Origin: Lewinella sp. LCG006
GTDB lineage: Bacteria; Bacteroidota; Bacteroidia; Chitinophagales; Saprospiraceae
Reading direction: 5' to 3'
Length of the DNA: 64,000 nt
NCBI RefSeq assembly: GCF_040784935.1
Contig: NZ_CP160680.1
Coordinates: 5,251,802-5,315,801, forward strand
Shown here: positions 25,857 through 34,887 of the stretch, piece by piece
Layout: every line of letters starts with the position of its first letter
Numbering within the stretch: the first letter of the stretch is position 1
Notes under the pieces: generated by a model
What the model was told of the DNA's origin: nothing
Database searches by the model: none
The model's input: only the letters and a program-made list of their open reading frames with translations
Made by a program: the position numbers and the translations under genes

Positions 25857-28382
25857 TTACTGCTTCACGACACTCAACCAGTACTGATGATCACCATCGG
25901 AGTAGCGAAGGAAGTACAGCCCAGCAGGAAAGGCGCTGATGTCCAAACTGCTGGTTACTGTCCGCCAGGTTGTTAACAGCCGACCTCTAGGGGCAATTAA
26001 CGAGATTTCTCCTTTTGTCCAGTGTTCAATCTGTAGCCAGCCGGAAGTTGGGTTGGGGTAGATCATCAGTGGAGAATCGGCAGGATCTTCGATGGCCGAA
26101 ATAGTGACGTTGATGGTTTGGGCATTGGCTACGCCGCAGTAATCATTACTAGCATTCAGACTTACCTCGTAGACCCCAGCACTCGCGTAAGTATGAACCG
26201 GGTTTTCCAAGGTGCTGGTATTGCCGTCGCCAAAATTCCAGAAGTAACTGGAAGCATTGAGCGAATTGTTCTGTAGGCTAATGGTCAAGTCATTTGTGAT
26301 AATATTGAAAACAGGTACGGGAGGTGAAGCTACCGTGATCTCTTGCATACCACTTGCGCTGTTGTTACTATTGCTGATGCTCAAACTGATGGTGTAAGTT
26401 CCCGGCGCTGGAAAGGTGACTAGCGGTGCTATTGCTGTACTTGTAGCTGGTTCCCCACCAGGGAAATTCCAAATCCTGTTCTCAACCGAGCCAGAAGAAA
26501 GGTCTTCAAATGCTATCACCAAGGGGGCACATCCCTCTGTAATATTGCTGCTAATTTCAACGACCAGTGGCTCAATTAAACTGACTTGTAGGTCATAATT
26601 TTCAGTCCCACATTCGTTTGTTACACTCAAAGTCACTGGATAATCTCCAGGCCCTGGAAAGGTGAAGTTGGGGTTTTCTTCGGTGCTACTCTGACCTGGG
26701 AGGAAGTTCCAGACCCAGCTGTTGCCGTTCTCTGTATTGGAAGAAAAGAATACATCGTAACCGTTTGCAGAATAAGCAGGATTCGCCGAAGGAGGAGGTA
26801 AAATATTTACTTCGACGGGTAGGGAATTTAACGATTCGAAGCAATCTTCCTGTGGAAGTAAAACCAGGCGGTAGCTCCCAGCTAGTGCCGCGTTTCCCTG
26901 GATTTGAAGACTGTCTGTTTGGGTGCCAGTAATAATTCCCGGTGCTTCTACTAGGTCACTCCATTCTCCAGCTACAAGCCGTTGCCACTGCAGTTGATAG
27001 TTGCTACCTGAACTCATGGCGATGAGGGTGATTAATGTGCCCTCACAAACAGTGGTATCGTTAGACAATAAAGCCAAATTAGGCAAGGTGAACAGATCAC
27101 CTTTTACTAAATTCATCAGGATTTCAGAAGTACCATTATCGCCATTTTCGGCATTATTAGTGCCTTCGCCACAGCTGGTAGAATTAATACTAAGGCCTGC
27201 GGTTCCTCCAGTCAAGTCAGCCATTAAGGGTATGTTGGACCTTAAGATACCCCCACTGCCACCACCTCCAGGGCCAAAACAGCGGTCATTGTTTCCATTA
27301 TTTACCGTGGCTCCTGATCCACCACGGGCGGCAATTTGCACCGTTCCACTTACCGTGTTGGCAATTAGTAGAACACTTCCACCTGCACCGCCGCCACCGC
27401 CGCCATCACCACTTAGGTTAGTGGCATTGTAACCATCGTTAAGAATACTTCCACCCGCAAAATTAATGGCATCTGCTTTGATGAAAATAATCCCGCCGCC
27501 ATTTCCTCCACCAGAAGCCGTATTGTTATTAGCATGGCCGCTCCCACCACCGCCACCCGCAAAAACGAGGGTGTTGTCAGTAAGGAGTACCTTTCCAGGC
27601 CTGCCGGGGAAGTCGCCGTCGCAGCCAAAGGTGCTAGGCTCATCGTTGCGGCCGCCTTGGCCTCCTGCAGTGAGGAGACTGCCACCGCCGCCACCGCTGT
27701 TGTGGTCATTTCCGCCACCGCCACCATTGGCTTGTGCTCCTCGCCCAAAGGGTTCACTACTGTTGGCTGCGCCTATACCTTCTCCTTTAGGAGCGCCTCT
27801 CCAGTTGTTGGCAGCATAGGCGAAATCATCAGCATTGGTTAGGAAGTTGCAGTTGTTGTCTGTGATGCTGATGGGTGCGCCTCCCCTAAAACCGTGTCCA
27901 CTGGCATCGATATCGGCATTCAGCGTAAGGGTGCCGTTTACTTCAAGCGCAAGAATTCCTCCCGTGGTTCCATTCCAGGGGGCTGGCGAGAGGGTGTTGT
28001 CAACACTGGCATTTTCGTAAATCTGGAAACCTATCACTTGGGTGGCATTACCGCTGTATTGATGAATGAGCGTATATTCAAGGGTGACTTCATTACCAGA
28101 AATACTGCTAATGCTATTGTACTCATATTGGCCGCTACCATTATAATCTGTGATATCTCCGTAGCTGTCGGCATTGTTGAGATCAATATTCGCACCATTC
28201 ATCTGGTGAATAATCAAACCCATTCCTGGGACAAAATTACTGGCATCATTCAGCACCAAAGTATTGGTACAATCATCTTGACTGATCAGCTGGCTGTAAA
28301 CATTGATTTGACCACTAAGACTGGTCTGGCCAGGGAGGAAGAAATGGCCTAGGAGAACAGCAATTAATAGGAGGTATTTCAT
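25857..28382 (-). CDS. Large secreted glycine-rich PKD protein with T9SS sorting domain
   Basis: The product is 841 aa with a signal peptide (MKYLLLIAVLLGHFFLPGQ). Residues about 25-430 form a repetitive, very glycine-rich domain (GGGGGSLLTAGGQGG, GGGNGGGIIFIKAD, GDGGGGGGAGGSVLLIAN), a pattern of right-handed beta-helical or adhesin-like proteins. An Ig-like segment and two or three PKD domains follow (NSWVWNFLPG, NRIWNFPGG, SYFWNFGDGNTSTLENPVHT). The last 70 residues are a type A sorting domain (IYPNPTSGWL, AFPAGLYFLRYS). Surface adhesion is the likely role (inference). Open frames on the other strand here are composition artefacts. Confidence 0.85.
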   Translation of the reverse strand: MKYLLLIAVLLGHFFLPGQTSLSGQINVYSQLISQDDCTNTLVLNDASNFVPGMGLIIHQMNGANIDLNNADSYGDITDYNGSGQYEYNSISSISGNEVTLEYTLIHQYSGNATQVIGFQIYENASVDNTLSPAPWNGTTGGILALEVNGTLTLNADIDASGHGFRGGAPISITDNNCNFLTNADDFAYAANNWRGAPKGEGIGAANSSEPFGRGAQANGGGGGNDHNSGGGGGSLLTAGGQGGRNDEPSTFGCDGDFPGRPGKVLLTDNTLVFAGGGGGSGHANNNTASGGGNGGGIIFIKADAINFAGGSILNDGYNATNLSGDGGGGGGAGGSVLLIANTVSGTVQIAARGGSGATVNNGNNDRCFGPGGGGSGGILRSNIPLMADLTGGTAGLSINSTSCGEGTNNAENGDNGTSEILMNLVKGDLFTLPNLALLSNDTTVCEGTLITLIAMSSGSNYQLQWQRLVAGEWSDLVEAPGIITGTQTDSLQIQGNAALAGSYRLVLLPQEDCFESLNSLPVEVNILPPPSANPAYSANGYDVFFSSNTENGNSWVWNFLPGQSSTEENPNFTFPGPGDYPVTLSVTNECGTENYDLQVSLIEPLVVEISSNITEGCAPLVIAFEDLSSGSVENRIWNFPGGEPATSTAIAPLVTFPAPGTYTISLSISNSNNSASGMQEITVASPPVPVFNIITNDLTISLQNNSLNASSYFWNFGDGNTSTLENPVHTYASAGVYEVSLNASNDYCGVANAQTINVTISAIEDPADSPLMIYPNPTSGWLQIEHWTKGEISLIAPRGRLLTTWRTVTSSLDISAFPAGLYFLRYSDGDHQYWLSVVKQ

Positions 28383-28517
28383 ATGGCATTGGGATGGTAA
28401 AGGATAATAACCATAAAATTAAGCTATTTTGTAAAAGCAAAAATTTTGGCCTTATCTAAAATATATTCTGGATTCTTCCGCCTTTTTAATAATTTGCGGC
28501 CTTAACATACGTTAAGA

Positions 28518-28572
28518 GACGGAATAACACATTTTCTGCCTCCACAACAGGTGGATCCGTCAAATTACTAAG
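28518..28572. repeat. Dispersed terminal-inverted-repeat element, copy 4 (degenerate)
   Basis: GACGGAATAAC at the left and GGATCCGTC at the right are imperfect inverted copies. The tail CCGTCAAATTACTAAG is identical to the end of copy 3. It lies 20 bp before the exbB start codon, so it would be part of the mRNA leader. Confidence 0.6.
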
Positions 28573-28591
28573 GACTTATTCACAAAAAATA

Positions 28592-29296
28592 ATGAACCAC
28601 ATGTTCAACCACCTCCTTTTGTTTTTCCAGACAGCAAATATCGGAACGGAAGAACCGACCCAAGAAAGTGAGAGTTTGTTTTCCATCATTGCCAGTAGCG
28701 GTACGATGGGGATTATTATTGTAGCGGTATTACTCGTATTAGCAGTTGTCGCTACGGTTATCTTTATTGAGCGTTACGCAACAATCAAGCAAGCAGGACG
28801 GGTTGATGAAAACTTCATCAATAATATTCGTGCCAATGTTTCTTCGGGAAATATTGCTGGTGCAAAAGCCCTTTGCCAGTCTACAGATTCTCCAGTGGCT
28901 CGCATGGTAGAAAAAGGTTTGCAGCGGATTGGAAAGCCTTTGCGTGATATTGATGCTGCTATTGAAAACGTTGGTAACCTTGAAATTTTCCGACTAGAGA
29001 AAAATTTGAGCACACTGGCTTCAATTGCTGGTGCAGCCCCAATGATCGGATTCTTTGGAACAGTAACGGGTATGATTGCGGCTTTCCAAAAAATGGCAAC
29101 CGAAAAGAATGTTGCACCAGATCAATTGGCAGAAGGTATTTACCAGGCACTGATTACCACCGCTGGTGGTCTTTTTATCGGTATTTTAGCTTTCGTGGGC
29201 TATAACGTACTTGTAACAAGCGTAGAAAAAGTAGTCTACAAAATGGAGCGTACGACGGTCGACTTCATGGATCTTTTGCAGGAACCTACTGTTTAA
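28592..29296 (+). CDS. exbB: ExbB/TolQ-family proton channel protein
   Basis: The product is 234 aa. ExbB forms the proton channel that powers TonB. Three membrane helices are visible: about 34-56 (GIIIVAVLLVLAVVATVIF), about 140-160 (GAAPMIGFFGTVTGMIAAF) and about 180-205 (ALITTAGGLFIGILAFVGYN). The conserved motif IASIAGAAPMIGFFGTVTGM-like stretch and TTAGG are typical of MotA/TolQ/ExbB. The N-terminus is extended and polar. It begins an exbB-exbD-exbD-tonB series. A family repeat lies in its leader. Confidence 0.94.
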   Translation: MNHMFNHLLLFFQTANIGTEEPTQESESLFSIIASSGTMGIIIVAVLLVLAVVATVIFIERYATIKQAGRVDENFINNIRANVSSGNIAGAKALCQSTDSPVARMVEKGLQRIGKPLRDIDAAIENVGNLEIFRLEKNLSTLASIAGAAPMIGFFGTVTGMIAAFQKMATEKNVAPDQLAEGIYQALITTAGGLFIGILAFVGYNVLVTSVEKVVYKMERTTVDFMDLLQEPTV

Positions 29297-29299
29297 TGT

Positions 29300-29324
29300 A
29301 AAGGCGCGATACATCGCGTCTTTT
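29300..29324 (+). terminator. Hairpin inside the exb operon, possible attenuator
   Basis: CGCGAT and ATCGCG pair around an AC loop, extended by AAAG/CTTTT, just after the exbB stop. Located between genes of one operon, it could lower downstream expression or stabilise exbB mRNA. Confidence 0.5.
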
Positions 29325-29345
29325 ATGACTTAACAACATTCAACC

Positions 29346-29744
29346 ATGGGTTTTAAGAAAAAGAACAAGGTAAGTGCAGAATTTAGCATGTCCTCATTGA
29401 CGGACATCATCTTTCTGTTATTGATCTTCTTTATGCTGACGTCCAATTTCGTTCGCCTCCAGCCTTTTGATCTTCCTCAGTCGGATTCTAAAACGGTGGC
29501 GCCCGTATCTATTGTGGTTAGCATCACCAAAGATGGCATCTACACCGTGGATGATCAGGATGTATCACAAAGTGATTTGGTAAACGTACTTCGTACCAAG
29601 GTGAGAGGTATCAATGACCAGGAGCACACTGCGATAACAATTGTGGCAGAGGTGGGCACTGACTTTGAGAAAGTAACCGAAATTTTAGGAATTGCAGCAG
29701 CACTAAAAGTGCAAGCAATTTTAGCTACTCAACCACGATCATAA
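29346..29744 (+). CDS. exbD: ExbD/TolR-family protein, first copy
   Basis: The product is 132 aa. A short cytoplasmic start (MGFKKKNKVSAEFSMSSLTD) leads into one membrane helix (IIFLLLIFFMLTSNFV) with the conserved proton-relay Asp in SLTDIIF, then a periplasmic domain of about 90 residues. It partners ExbB and TonB. The first 40 residues are nearly identical to those of the next gene, while the periplasmic parts differ, so this is a tandem duplication with divergent outer domains. The stop is 1 bp before the next start codon. Confidence 0.93.
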   Translation: MGFKKKNKVSAEFSMSSLTDIIFLLLIFFMLTSNFVRLQPFDLPQSDSKTVAPVSIVVSITKDGIYTVDDQDVSQSDLVNVLRTKVRGINDQEHTAITIVAEVGTDFEKVTEILGIAAALKVQAILATQPRS

Positions 29745-29745
29745 T

Positions 29746-30147
29746 ATGGGCCTTAAGAAAAGAGCGAAGGTGAGTGCAGAATTCAGTATGTCCTCTTTAA
29801 CGGACATCATCTTTCTGTTGTTGATCTTTTTTATGCTGACTTCTACGCTGGTGGCACCGAATGCGATTAATTTTAATCTGCCAGGGAGTACTCAAAAGCG
29901 GGTGAGTGCCCCTCGTACGCTGGATGAGATCAGAATCAATAACCGGGGGAATTATTACTACAATAACAAGAATATTACCTTGATTGAAATGGAGGATCAA
30001 CTTCGCCGGCTTAGTGCTGGTAAGGAACCCAAATCAGAAAGTGTAATTATTTCTATTGATAAAGGTGCGAAAGTAGAGAATGTTGTTGCGGTGATGGATT
30101 TGACGTTGAAGTTTGAGATTAACCGGGTTTTAGCACCAGAAAAGTAA
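29746..30147 (+). CDS. exbD: ExbD/TolR-family protein, second copy
   Basis: The product is 133 aa. The same N-terminal segment and helix as the first copy are present (KVSAEFSMSSLTDIIFLLL), with the conserved Asp. The periplasmic part is distinct (NAINFNLPGSTQKRVSAPRT, TLIEMEDQLRRL). Two ExbD paralogs beside one ExbB are common in Bacteroidota and may form a mixed dimer or serve different TonB proteins. The gene begins 1 bp after its paralog, indicating translational coupling. Confidence 0.93.
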   Translation: MGLKKRAKVSAEFSMSSLTDIIFLLLIFFMLTSTLVAPNAINFNLPGSTQKRVSAPRTLDEIRINNRGNYYYNNKNITLIEMEDQLRRLSAGKEPKSESVIISIDKGAKVENVVAVMDLTLKFEINRVLAPEK

Positions 30148-30231
30148 GAAGTAAGATGGCTTTTTATGCATTCGTGCATGTTTCTGCATCTAAGAAACGG
30201 CACATCAATAAAAAGCATAAAATAAGTAATA

Positions 30232-31140
30232 ATGGACGATATATTAACGGCCAAGGAACTTCAAAACAAGCGTAAAGGACAAATCGCCGGTGGCATAATG
30301 TTCCTTTTACTGGTGATCATTCTATTGCTGCCATTGTTTTGGTACCAGAATCCACCTCCAGGGCAGGAAGGTATTCAGGTTAACTTAGGTATTCCTGATA
30401 TAGGAATGGGGGAAGACCTTAATGCACCAATGGCCACAACGACAGAGACGGAAGAAACGTCTGAGCCTGAAGTTCAACCAGAACCCCAACCGGAAGAAGT
30501 GCCTCCTCCCGTCGCTTCAAATCCTGAACCTAGTCAGCGTGATGTTGTAACGACAGATGACGCAGAGGCCATCGCGATACGGAAAAAGCAAGAACGCGAA
30601 GCCGCAGACCGGAAAGCGCGAGAAGATGCTGATCGTCGGGAACGTGAAGCACAGGCCGAGGCAGAGCGCAAACGCCAAGCGGCAGCAGCCGAAGCAGAGC
30701 GCCAGCGTCAAGCACAGGAAGCCGCAGCAAAGGCTACACGTGATCAAGTTGGAGGATTGTTTAATTCTGGCGGCGGCGGCGGAACGACCAACAAACCTGG
30801 CGATGGCGGTGCAACCAACGGTGATCCTAACTCCAGCAATATTGGTACCAAAAGTTTTGGTAGTGGTACTGTAGGTGGTGGCTTAGGAAGTAGAGGGGTC
30901 TCCAACTCCCCAAGGCTAGTTGAAAATAGCCAGAAATCAGGAACGGTGGTCATCAGTCTTTGTGTAAATGCCAGCGGTAGTGTAGATCCGGAATCTGTGA
31001 AATTTACCCAGCGGGGGTCTACTACCACGGATGCTCAGTTGGTAAATGCGGCCATCCGAAATGCCAAATCCTGGGGCTTTTCAAGTGGTTCTGTAGATCG
31101 TCAGTGTGGTACTATTACTTACAACTTTAAGGTACAGTAA
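30232..31140 (+). CDS. tonB: TonB-like energy transducer
   Basis: The product is 302 aa. A membrane helix (about 21-40, GGIMFLLLVIILLLPLFWY) follows a cytoplasmic start. A Pro/Glu-rich stretch (about 75-105, PEVQPEPQPEEVPPPVASNP) and a long charged helix of Ala/Glu/Arg repeats (about 120-170) span the periplasm. A Gly-rich linker precedes a C-terminal domain with a TonB/TolA-like pattern (VVISLCVNASGSVDPESVKF, NAAIRNAKSWGF, ITYNF). It carries proton-motive energy from ExbB/ExbD to outer membrane receptors. Its C-terminal domain contains two cysteines. Confidence 0.85.
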   Translation: MDDILTAKELQNKRKGQIAGGIMFLLLVIILLLPLFWYQNPPPGQEGIQVNLGIPDIGMGEDLNAPMATTTETEETSEPEVQPEPQPEEVPPPVASNPEPSQRDVVTTDDAEAIAIRKKQEREAADRKAREDADRREREAQAEAERKRQAAAAEAERQRQAQEAAAKATRDQVGGLFNSGGGGGTTNKPGDGGATNGDPNSSNIGTKSFGSGTVGGGLGSRGVSNSPRLVENSQKSGTVVISLCVNASGSVDPESVKFTQRGSTTTDAQLVNAAIRNAKSWGFSSGSVDRQCGTITYNFKVQ

Positions 31141-31169
31141 TTTTAAAAACACAAGCTTCTTACGAAAGA

Positions 31170-31207
31170 ATAAGGCATTTAAGGATTCTCTTCCTTAAAT
31201 GCCTTAT
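31170..31207 (+). terminator. Perfect 16-bp hairpin between tonB and folC
   Basis: ATAAGGCATTTAAGGA pairs perfectly with TCCTTAAATGCCTTAT around a 6-nt loop. No strong T-tract follows. An in-frame ATG at 31199 lies inside the stem, so folC probably starts at 31223. It may be a weak terminator or an mRNA-stability hairpin. Confidence 0.55.
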
Positions 31208-31222
31208 GTAATTTATACAGCA

Positions 31223-32512
31223 ATGAACTATAAAGAAACGCTAGCCTTCCTCTACGAACAACTTCCTATGTTTCAGCGGATAGGAAGTGCTGCCTTCAAA
31301 AAGGATCTGACCAATATCAAGGAGCTGTTAGCGGTATTGGGAAACCCGGAAACGAAGTTTCCCAGTATCCATGTAGGAGGAACCAATGGCAAGGGCTCCG
31401 TAACGCATTTGTTGGGTGCCGCTTTGCAGGCTGGTGGTTATAAAACGGGCTTGTATACTTCCCCTCACTATAAAGATTTCAGGGAACGGATAAAAGTCAA
31501 TGGAGCATACGTTTCCCGAAAGTTTGTGGTGGATTTTGTTGACCGTATCCGACCTGAACTAGCGCGGATCAGTCCGAGTTTTTTTGAGATTACGGTAGCG
31601 ATGGCTTTTCAATACTTTGCTGAGCAAAAAGTAGATATAGCCGTTGTCGAAGTAGGTTTGGGAGGGCGATTAGATTCTACCAACGTGCTGAATCCGGAAT
31701 TGGCGGTCATTACCAATATCAGTTTGGATCATCAACAGTTTCTAGGGGATACCCTACCCGAAATTGCGGGGGAAAAAGCAGGAATTATCAAGGCGAATGT
31801 GCCCGTGGTCATTGGCGAAACCCAACAGGCTACTGCTCCGGTATTTCGCAGTAAGGCCAAAGAGGTGGGGGCACCACTGGTATTTGCCGATCAGCTTTTT
31901 CAGGTTAAACAAACGAAGCAGGATTTTAACCATACCTATTTTTCCGTTGACCGGAAACATCAGCTTTACACCAGTGAATTGATCATCAATTTGCACGGCC
32001 CCTACCAGGCGTTGAACATCCAAACGGCGCTGGCCGCATTAGAGGTGTGGCAAATGCACCATGCAGAACGTACTTTGCCCTTTACGGCTATACAAGAAGG
32101 CTGGGCGAATCTGCGTGATCTGACGCGCTTTCAGGGGCGTTGGCAAGTTTTGAGTGAACAACCACGCGTGATGGTGGACAGTGCTCACAACGAAGGCGGG
32201 CTGAAGGCTATCATGGACCAATTAAAGGCTGCTTCCGGACAGCTACATTTCGTAATGGGAGTTGTAAGCGATAAGAAGCTGGAAGAGGTATTGCCATTGT
32301 TTCCCCCAAATGCCAAGTACTATTTTGCGAAAGCTGATATACCAAGGGGGCTACCGGCTAGTGATCTACAACAGACAGCCGCACATTTTGGCCTAAAAGG
32401 CAAAACTTATACAAGTGTCAAAAATGCTCTCAAGGCCGCCAAGCGAGCTGCAGCCAAAGAGGATACCATTTTTGTGGGTGGGAGCATTTTCACCGTAGCG
32501 GAAGTGCTTTAG
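31223..32512 (+). CDS. folC: Folylpolyglutamate synthase/dihydrofolate synthase
   Basis: The product is 429 aa from ATG 31223 (MNYKETLAFLYEQLPMFQRI). FolC joins glutamate to dihydropteroate and/or adds further glutamates to folates, using ATP. Family signs are the P-loop HVGGTNGKGSVTHLLGAAL, TSPHYKDFRERIKVNG, DIAVVEVGLGGRLDSTNV and ISLDHQQFLGDTLPEIAGEK, and in the C-terminal domain the VDSAHNEGG segment. An ATG at 31199 would add eight residues but sits in a hairpin. It follows the exb/tonB genes on the same strand, with no evident functional link. Confidence 0.95.
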   Translation: MNYKETLAFLYEQLPMFQRIGSAAFKKDLTNIKELLAVLGNPETKFPSIHVGGTNGKGSVTHLLGAALQAGGYKTGLYTSPHYKDFRERIKVNGAYVSRKFVVDFVDRIRPELARISPSFFEITVAMAFQYFAEQKVDIAVVEVGLGGRLDSTNVLNPELAVITNISLDHQQFLGDTLPEIAGEKAGIIKANVPVVIGETQQATAPVFRSKAKEVGAPLVFADQLFQVKQTKQDFNHTYFSVDRKHQLYTSELIINLHGPYQALNIQTALAALEVWQMHHAERTLPFTAIQEGWANLRDLTRFQGRWQVLSEQPRVMVDSAHNEGGLKAIMDQLKAASGQLHFVMGVVSDKKLEEVLPLFPPNAKYYFAKADIPRGLPASDLQQTAAHFGLKGKTYTSVKNALKAAKRAAAKEDTIFVGGSIFTVAEVL

Positions 32513-32635
32513 TGGTAGAGGGACTATAAGGGGGCGAAGCAGCCCGCATCTTTATACAGACTTTTGTAAATTCACATACAATTAATATTCTGCATCTGTC
32601 GTTTTTCACCAGATTATGTACTAAATCCTGAACCC

Positions 32636-33376
32636 ATGAGAACCTTTCTCTTGTTTTTCTTCCTTACTGCCATCTCGATTGGCTTATCTGCACAAACCAA
32701 TTACGGTATAGCCTCCTACTACGCTCCTGGACTAGATGGTGCTAAAACCTCTTCTGGGGAGCGTTATAAACACGATGGTTTTACTTGTGCCAATAAGGAT
32801 TACCCCATTGGTACTATTCTACGGGTGGTCAGGGTTGACGATGGCCGTGCTGTAGAAGTGAGGGTCAATGATTGTGGCCCACATAAAGCGGGCAGAGTCA
32901 TTGATGTTTCTGGTGCTGCTGCCGAGCGTATCGGCTTGGTACGGGACGGCATTACAGCGGTGCGCCTGGAATTGGTGAAATTAGGCACAGGAAAATTAGC
33001 TTGTGGCGGTCGGTACCGACCATCTCGCACAACAGATCAGCCTGCTTCCTATGAAAATACGGGTGCACCGAAGGTGGAAGAAACCCCTGCTGCTCCGGTA
33101 ATTGAGGGGCAGGGCACGTATCGAGCAGATGCCTTACAGCCTATTCAGGAAGGTTTTGGCGTGCAGGTAGGTTCTTATCGCGTTTATGATAATGCCTCAG
33201 AGGTTGCTGCTGATTTGCAGTCAAAGGGGTACAGCAAGGTACTTATCCGCTTGCGCGGCAATGTTCATCAAGTGGTACTCGGGCCTTTCGAGACCAGAGA
33301 AGCTGCCGCTGTTTATCGCGATAACCTTTTGAGAAAATACAAAATGCGAGGTTTTGTAACCGCTATTACGGATTAA
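32636..33376 (+). CDS. rlpA: RlpA-like double-psi beta-barrel protein with SPOR domain
   Basis: The product is 246 aa with a signal peptide (MRTFLLFFFLTAISIGLSAQ). Residues about 22-115 form the double-psi beta-barrel (IASYYAPGLDGAKTSSGERY, VRVNDCGPHKAGRVIDVSGA). The C-terminal 75 residues are a SPOR domain (GFGVQVGSYRVYDNASEVAA, VVLGPFETREAA) that binds denuded septal glycan strands. RlpA acts as a lytic transglycosylase in some bacteria. Here the usual AHKTLPFGT histidine position reads ANKDYPIGT, and cysteines are present at CANKD and NDCGP, so catalytic activity is uncertain. The gene appears monocistronic. Confidence 0.85.
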   Translation: MRTFLLFFFLTAISIGLSAQTNYGIASYYAPGLDGAKTSSGERYKHDGFTCANKDYPIGTILRVVRVDDGRAVEVRVNDCGPHKAGRVIDVSGAAAERIGLVRDGITAVRLELVKLGTGKLACGGRYRPSRTTDQPASYENTGAPKVEETPAAPVIEGQGTYRADALQPIQEGFGVQVGSYRVYDNASEVAADLQSKGYSKVLIRLRGNVHQVVLGPFETREAAAVYRDNLLRKYKMRGFVTAITD

Positions 33377-33437
33377 CAAGGTGTAATGGTTAGGTGGGTG
33401 TAAAGGTGTAAACGTTAATAACTTTTACACCTAGGTT

Positions 33438-33657
33438 GTACAATCTGGTGGTAAAGGCTTGAGACGCTTTTAGGCCTGTTCACGACCCACCCTCTAACTC
33501 CCTGCCCTAGTGATGGAGGGAGGACTTGAGTTCGTAAAGTATTGATTATCAAAAATTTTATGTGACTCAAAAGGCCCCTCGCCTGGTTAGGGAGGGGTTG
33601 GGGTGGGTCGTGAATTAAAGCTGAAATGCGTCTCAGCCCAAATAGGTCAGATTGAAC
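33438..33657. repeat. 220-bp interrupted inverted repeat
   Basis: The left arm (from GTACAATCTG at 33438, through GAGACGC and TTCACGACCCACCC) is matched in inverse by the right arm (GGGTGGGTCGTGAA, GCGTCTCAG, CAGATTGAAC ending 33657). Inside are GGAGGG-type blocks that also pair partly. Outside, GTGTAAAGGTGTAAA (left) and TTTACACCTTTAA (right) extend the symmetry. The whole 326-bp gap between the RlpA-like gene and the GT2 gene has no coding frame. Confidence 0.75.
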
Positions 33658-33702
33658 AGCCTACCTTTACACCTTTAAAACCCTTACACCCTTTTACACT
33701 CC

Positions 33703-34425
33703 TTACCTCCTAACAAATAAGTTGTACTTCAAAATACAATAAATCGCCCTAAACCCATCCCGCCAATTGATCTTTTTGCCTTCGGCATAAGTGCGGCCAT
33801 AGTAGGAGATACCTACCTCATAAATACGGATATTGGGGATGCGGGAAATTTTTGCGGTGACCTCAGGTTCGAAACCAAAGCGATTTTCTTTGAGTGTAAG
33901 CTGCTGGACGTATTCAGAACGGAAAAGCTTGTAGCAGGTTTCCATGTCCGTCAGGTTGAGGTTGGTAAAGGCATTGGAAAGGAAGGTAAGGAACTTATTT
34001 CCGATGGAATGCCAAAAGAAAAGAATCCGGTGAGGCTGGCCACCGATAAATCGGGAGCCATACACTACATCTGCTTGTCCATTTTGGATGGGTTTAAGCA
34101 AGACATTGTACTCCTCTGGGTCATATTCCAAGTCGGCGTCCTGGATGATGAGGTATTCTCCCGTCGCTTCCCGAATGCCGGTGTGTAAGGCCGCTCCTTT
34201 TCCCTGGTTGAACGCATGCTCAAAGTAAGTAATCGGAAAATCAGGATTACTACTGCGGTAACGCTCAATGGCTCCCTTGGTATCATCGGAAGAAGCGTCA
34301 TTAATGATGAGTACTTCTTTTTGCCATCCTCCCACCAGTTGCACGGCTTTTACCTTATCCAAAATTAAGTGGATCGTACGCTCTTCATTATAAGCAGGAA
34401 TAACAATCGAAAGGGTGGTTGACAT
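33703..34425 (-). CDS. Glycosyltransferase family 2, dolichyl-phosphate mannose synthase-like
   Basis: The product is 240 aa. GT-A fold motifs are present: [20 protein letters not shown] at the N-terminus, [30 protein letters not shown] and the metal-binding [11 protein letters not shown]. No C-terminal membrane helices are evident apart from weak hydrophobicity. Enzymes of this type transfer a sugar from a nucleotide donor to a polyprenyl phosphate, feeding GT-C membrane transferases such as those encoded at 36988 and 38859 (inference). It lies 90 bp downstream of the small SxtJ-like gene on the same strand. Confidence 0.9.
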   Translation of the reverse strand: MSTTLSIVIPAYNEERTIHLILDKVKAVQLVGGWQKEVLIINDASSDDTKGAIERYRSSNPDFPITYFEHAFNQGKGAALHTGIREATGEYLIIQDADLEYDPEEYNVLLKPIQNGQADVVYGSRFIGGQPHRILFFWHSIGNKFLTFLSNAFTNLNLTDMETCYKLFRSEYVQQLTLKENRFGFEPEVTAKISRIPNIRIYEVGISYYGRTYAEGKKINWRDGFRAIYCILKYNLFVRR

Positions 34426-34515
34426 GGTTTTAATTTTTAGCGGAGCAAAGGTAACAAAGTTCCGAAAATAGGGAGGTCAGGGATTTTCTAGGAAATTGTT
34501 TTGCGTAGGTAACTC

Positions 34516-34878
34516 TTACCAGGGTGTTTCAATGTCTTTAGGAACGTAGAGGTGATTGCGATCAACAAAAACGCTTTCTTCTCCCGTTTTGCCAGTTTCT
34601 TTTTTACGACTTAGTCGATAAATAAAAGCGATAGGAGTGAGGATGGCAAGGAACACCAGGGTCATTAAAACGTGGTTCATGACGAAACCAATCCCCTGGG
34701 TGAGTTTGGTCCAAAACAGCGCGACAAAATCAGCGATCGCTGAAAAAAGCAGGGTCACGACCAGGAACAGGATGATTCCTGCGATCATCCACTTTGTTGT
34801 CCAATAGAAATAATAGAGCAATAAAAGCAATAACAGCACGGCCAAGACCGACTCGTAGGTTTTATTCCGACTTTCCAT
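34516..34878 (-). CDS. SxtJ-like small membrane protein
   Basis: The product is 120 aa. It has three hydrophobic segments (about 9-26, 29-48, 64-86) and a polar C-terminal tail ending in YVPKDIETPW. Size, topology and position next to a NodU/CmcH carbamoyltransferase match the SxtJ family named from saxitoxin clusters, whose function is unknown. It starts 9 bp after the 49-aa DUF5989-like gene, so the carbamoyltransferase, the 49-aa gene and this gene are probably co-transcribed. Family assignment rests on context and pattern. Confidence 0.7.
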   Translation of the reverse strand: MESRNKTYESVLAVLLLLLLLYYFYWTTKWMIAGIILFLVVTLLFSAIADFVALFWTKLTQGIGFVMNHVLMTLVFLAILTPIAFIYRLSRKKETGKTGEESVFVDRNHLYVPKDIETPW

Positions 34879-34887
34879 GAGAGAGGC

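Noticed and set aside
27001-28352. Several long open frames on the plus strand
   Set aside because: They are opposite the glycine-rich T9SS protein, whose GGN codons give proline-rich stop-free frames on the other strand.
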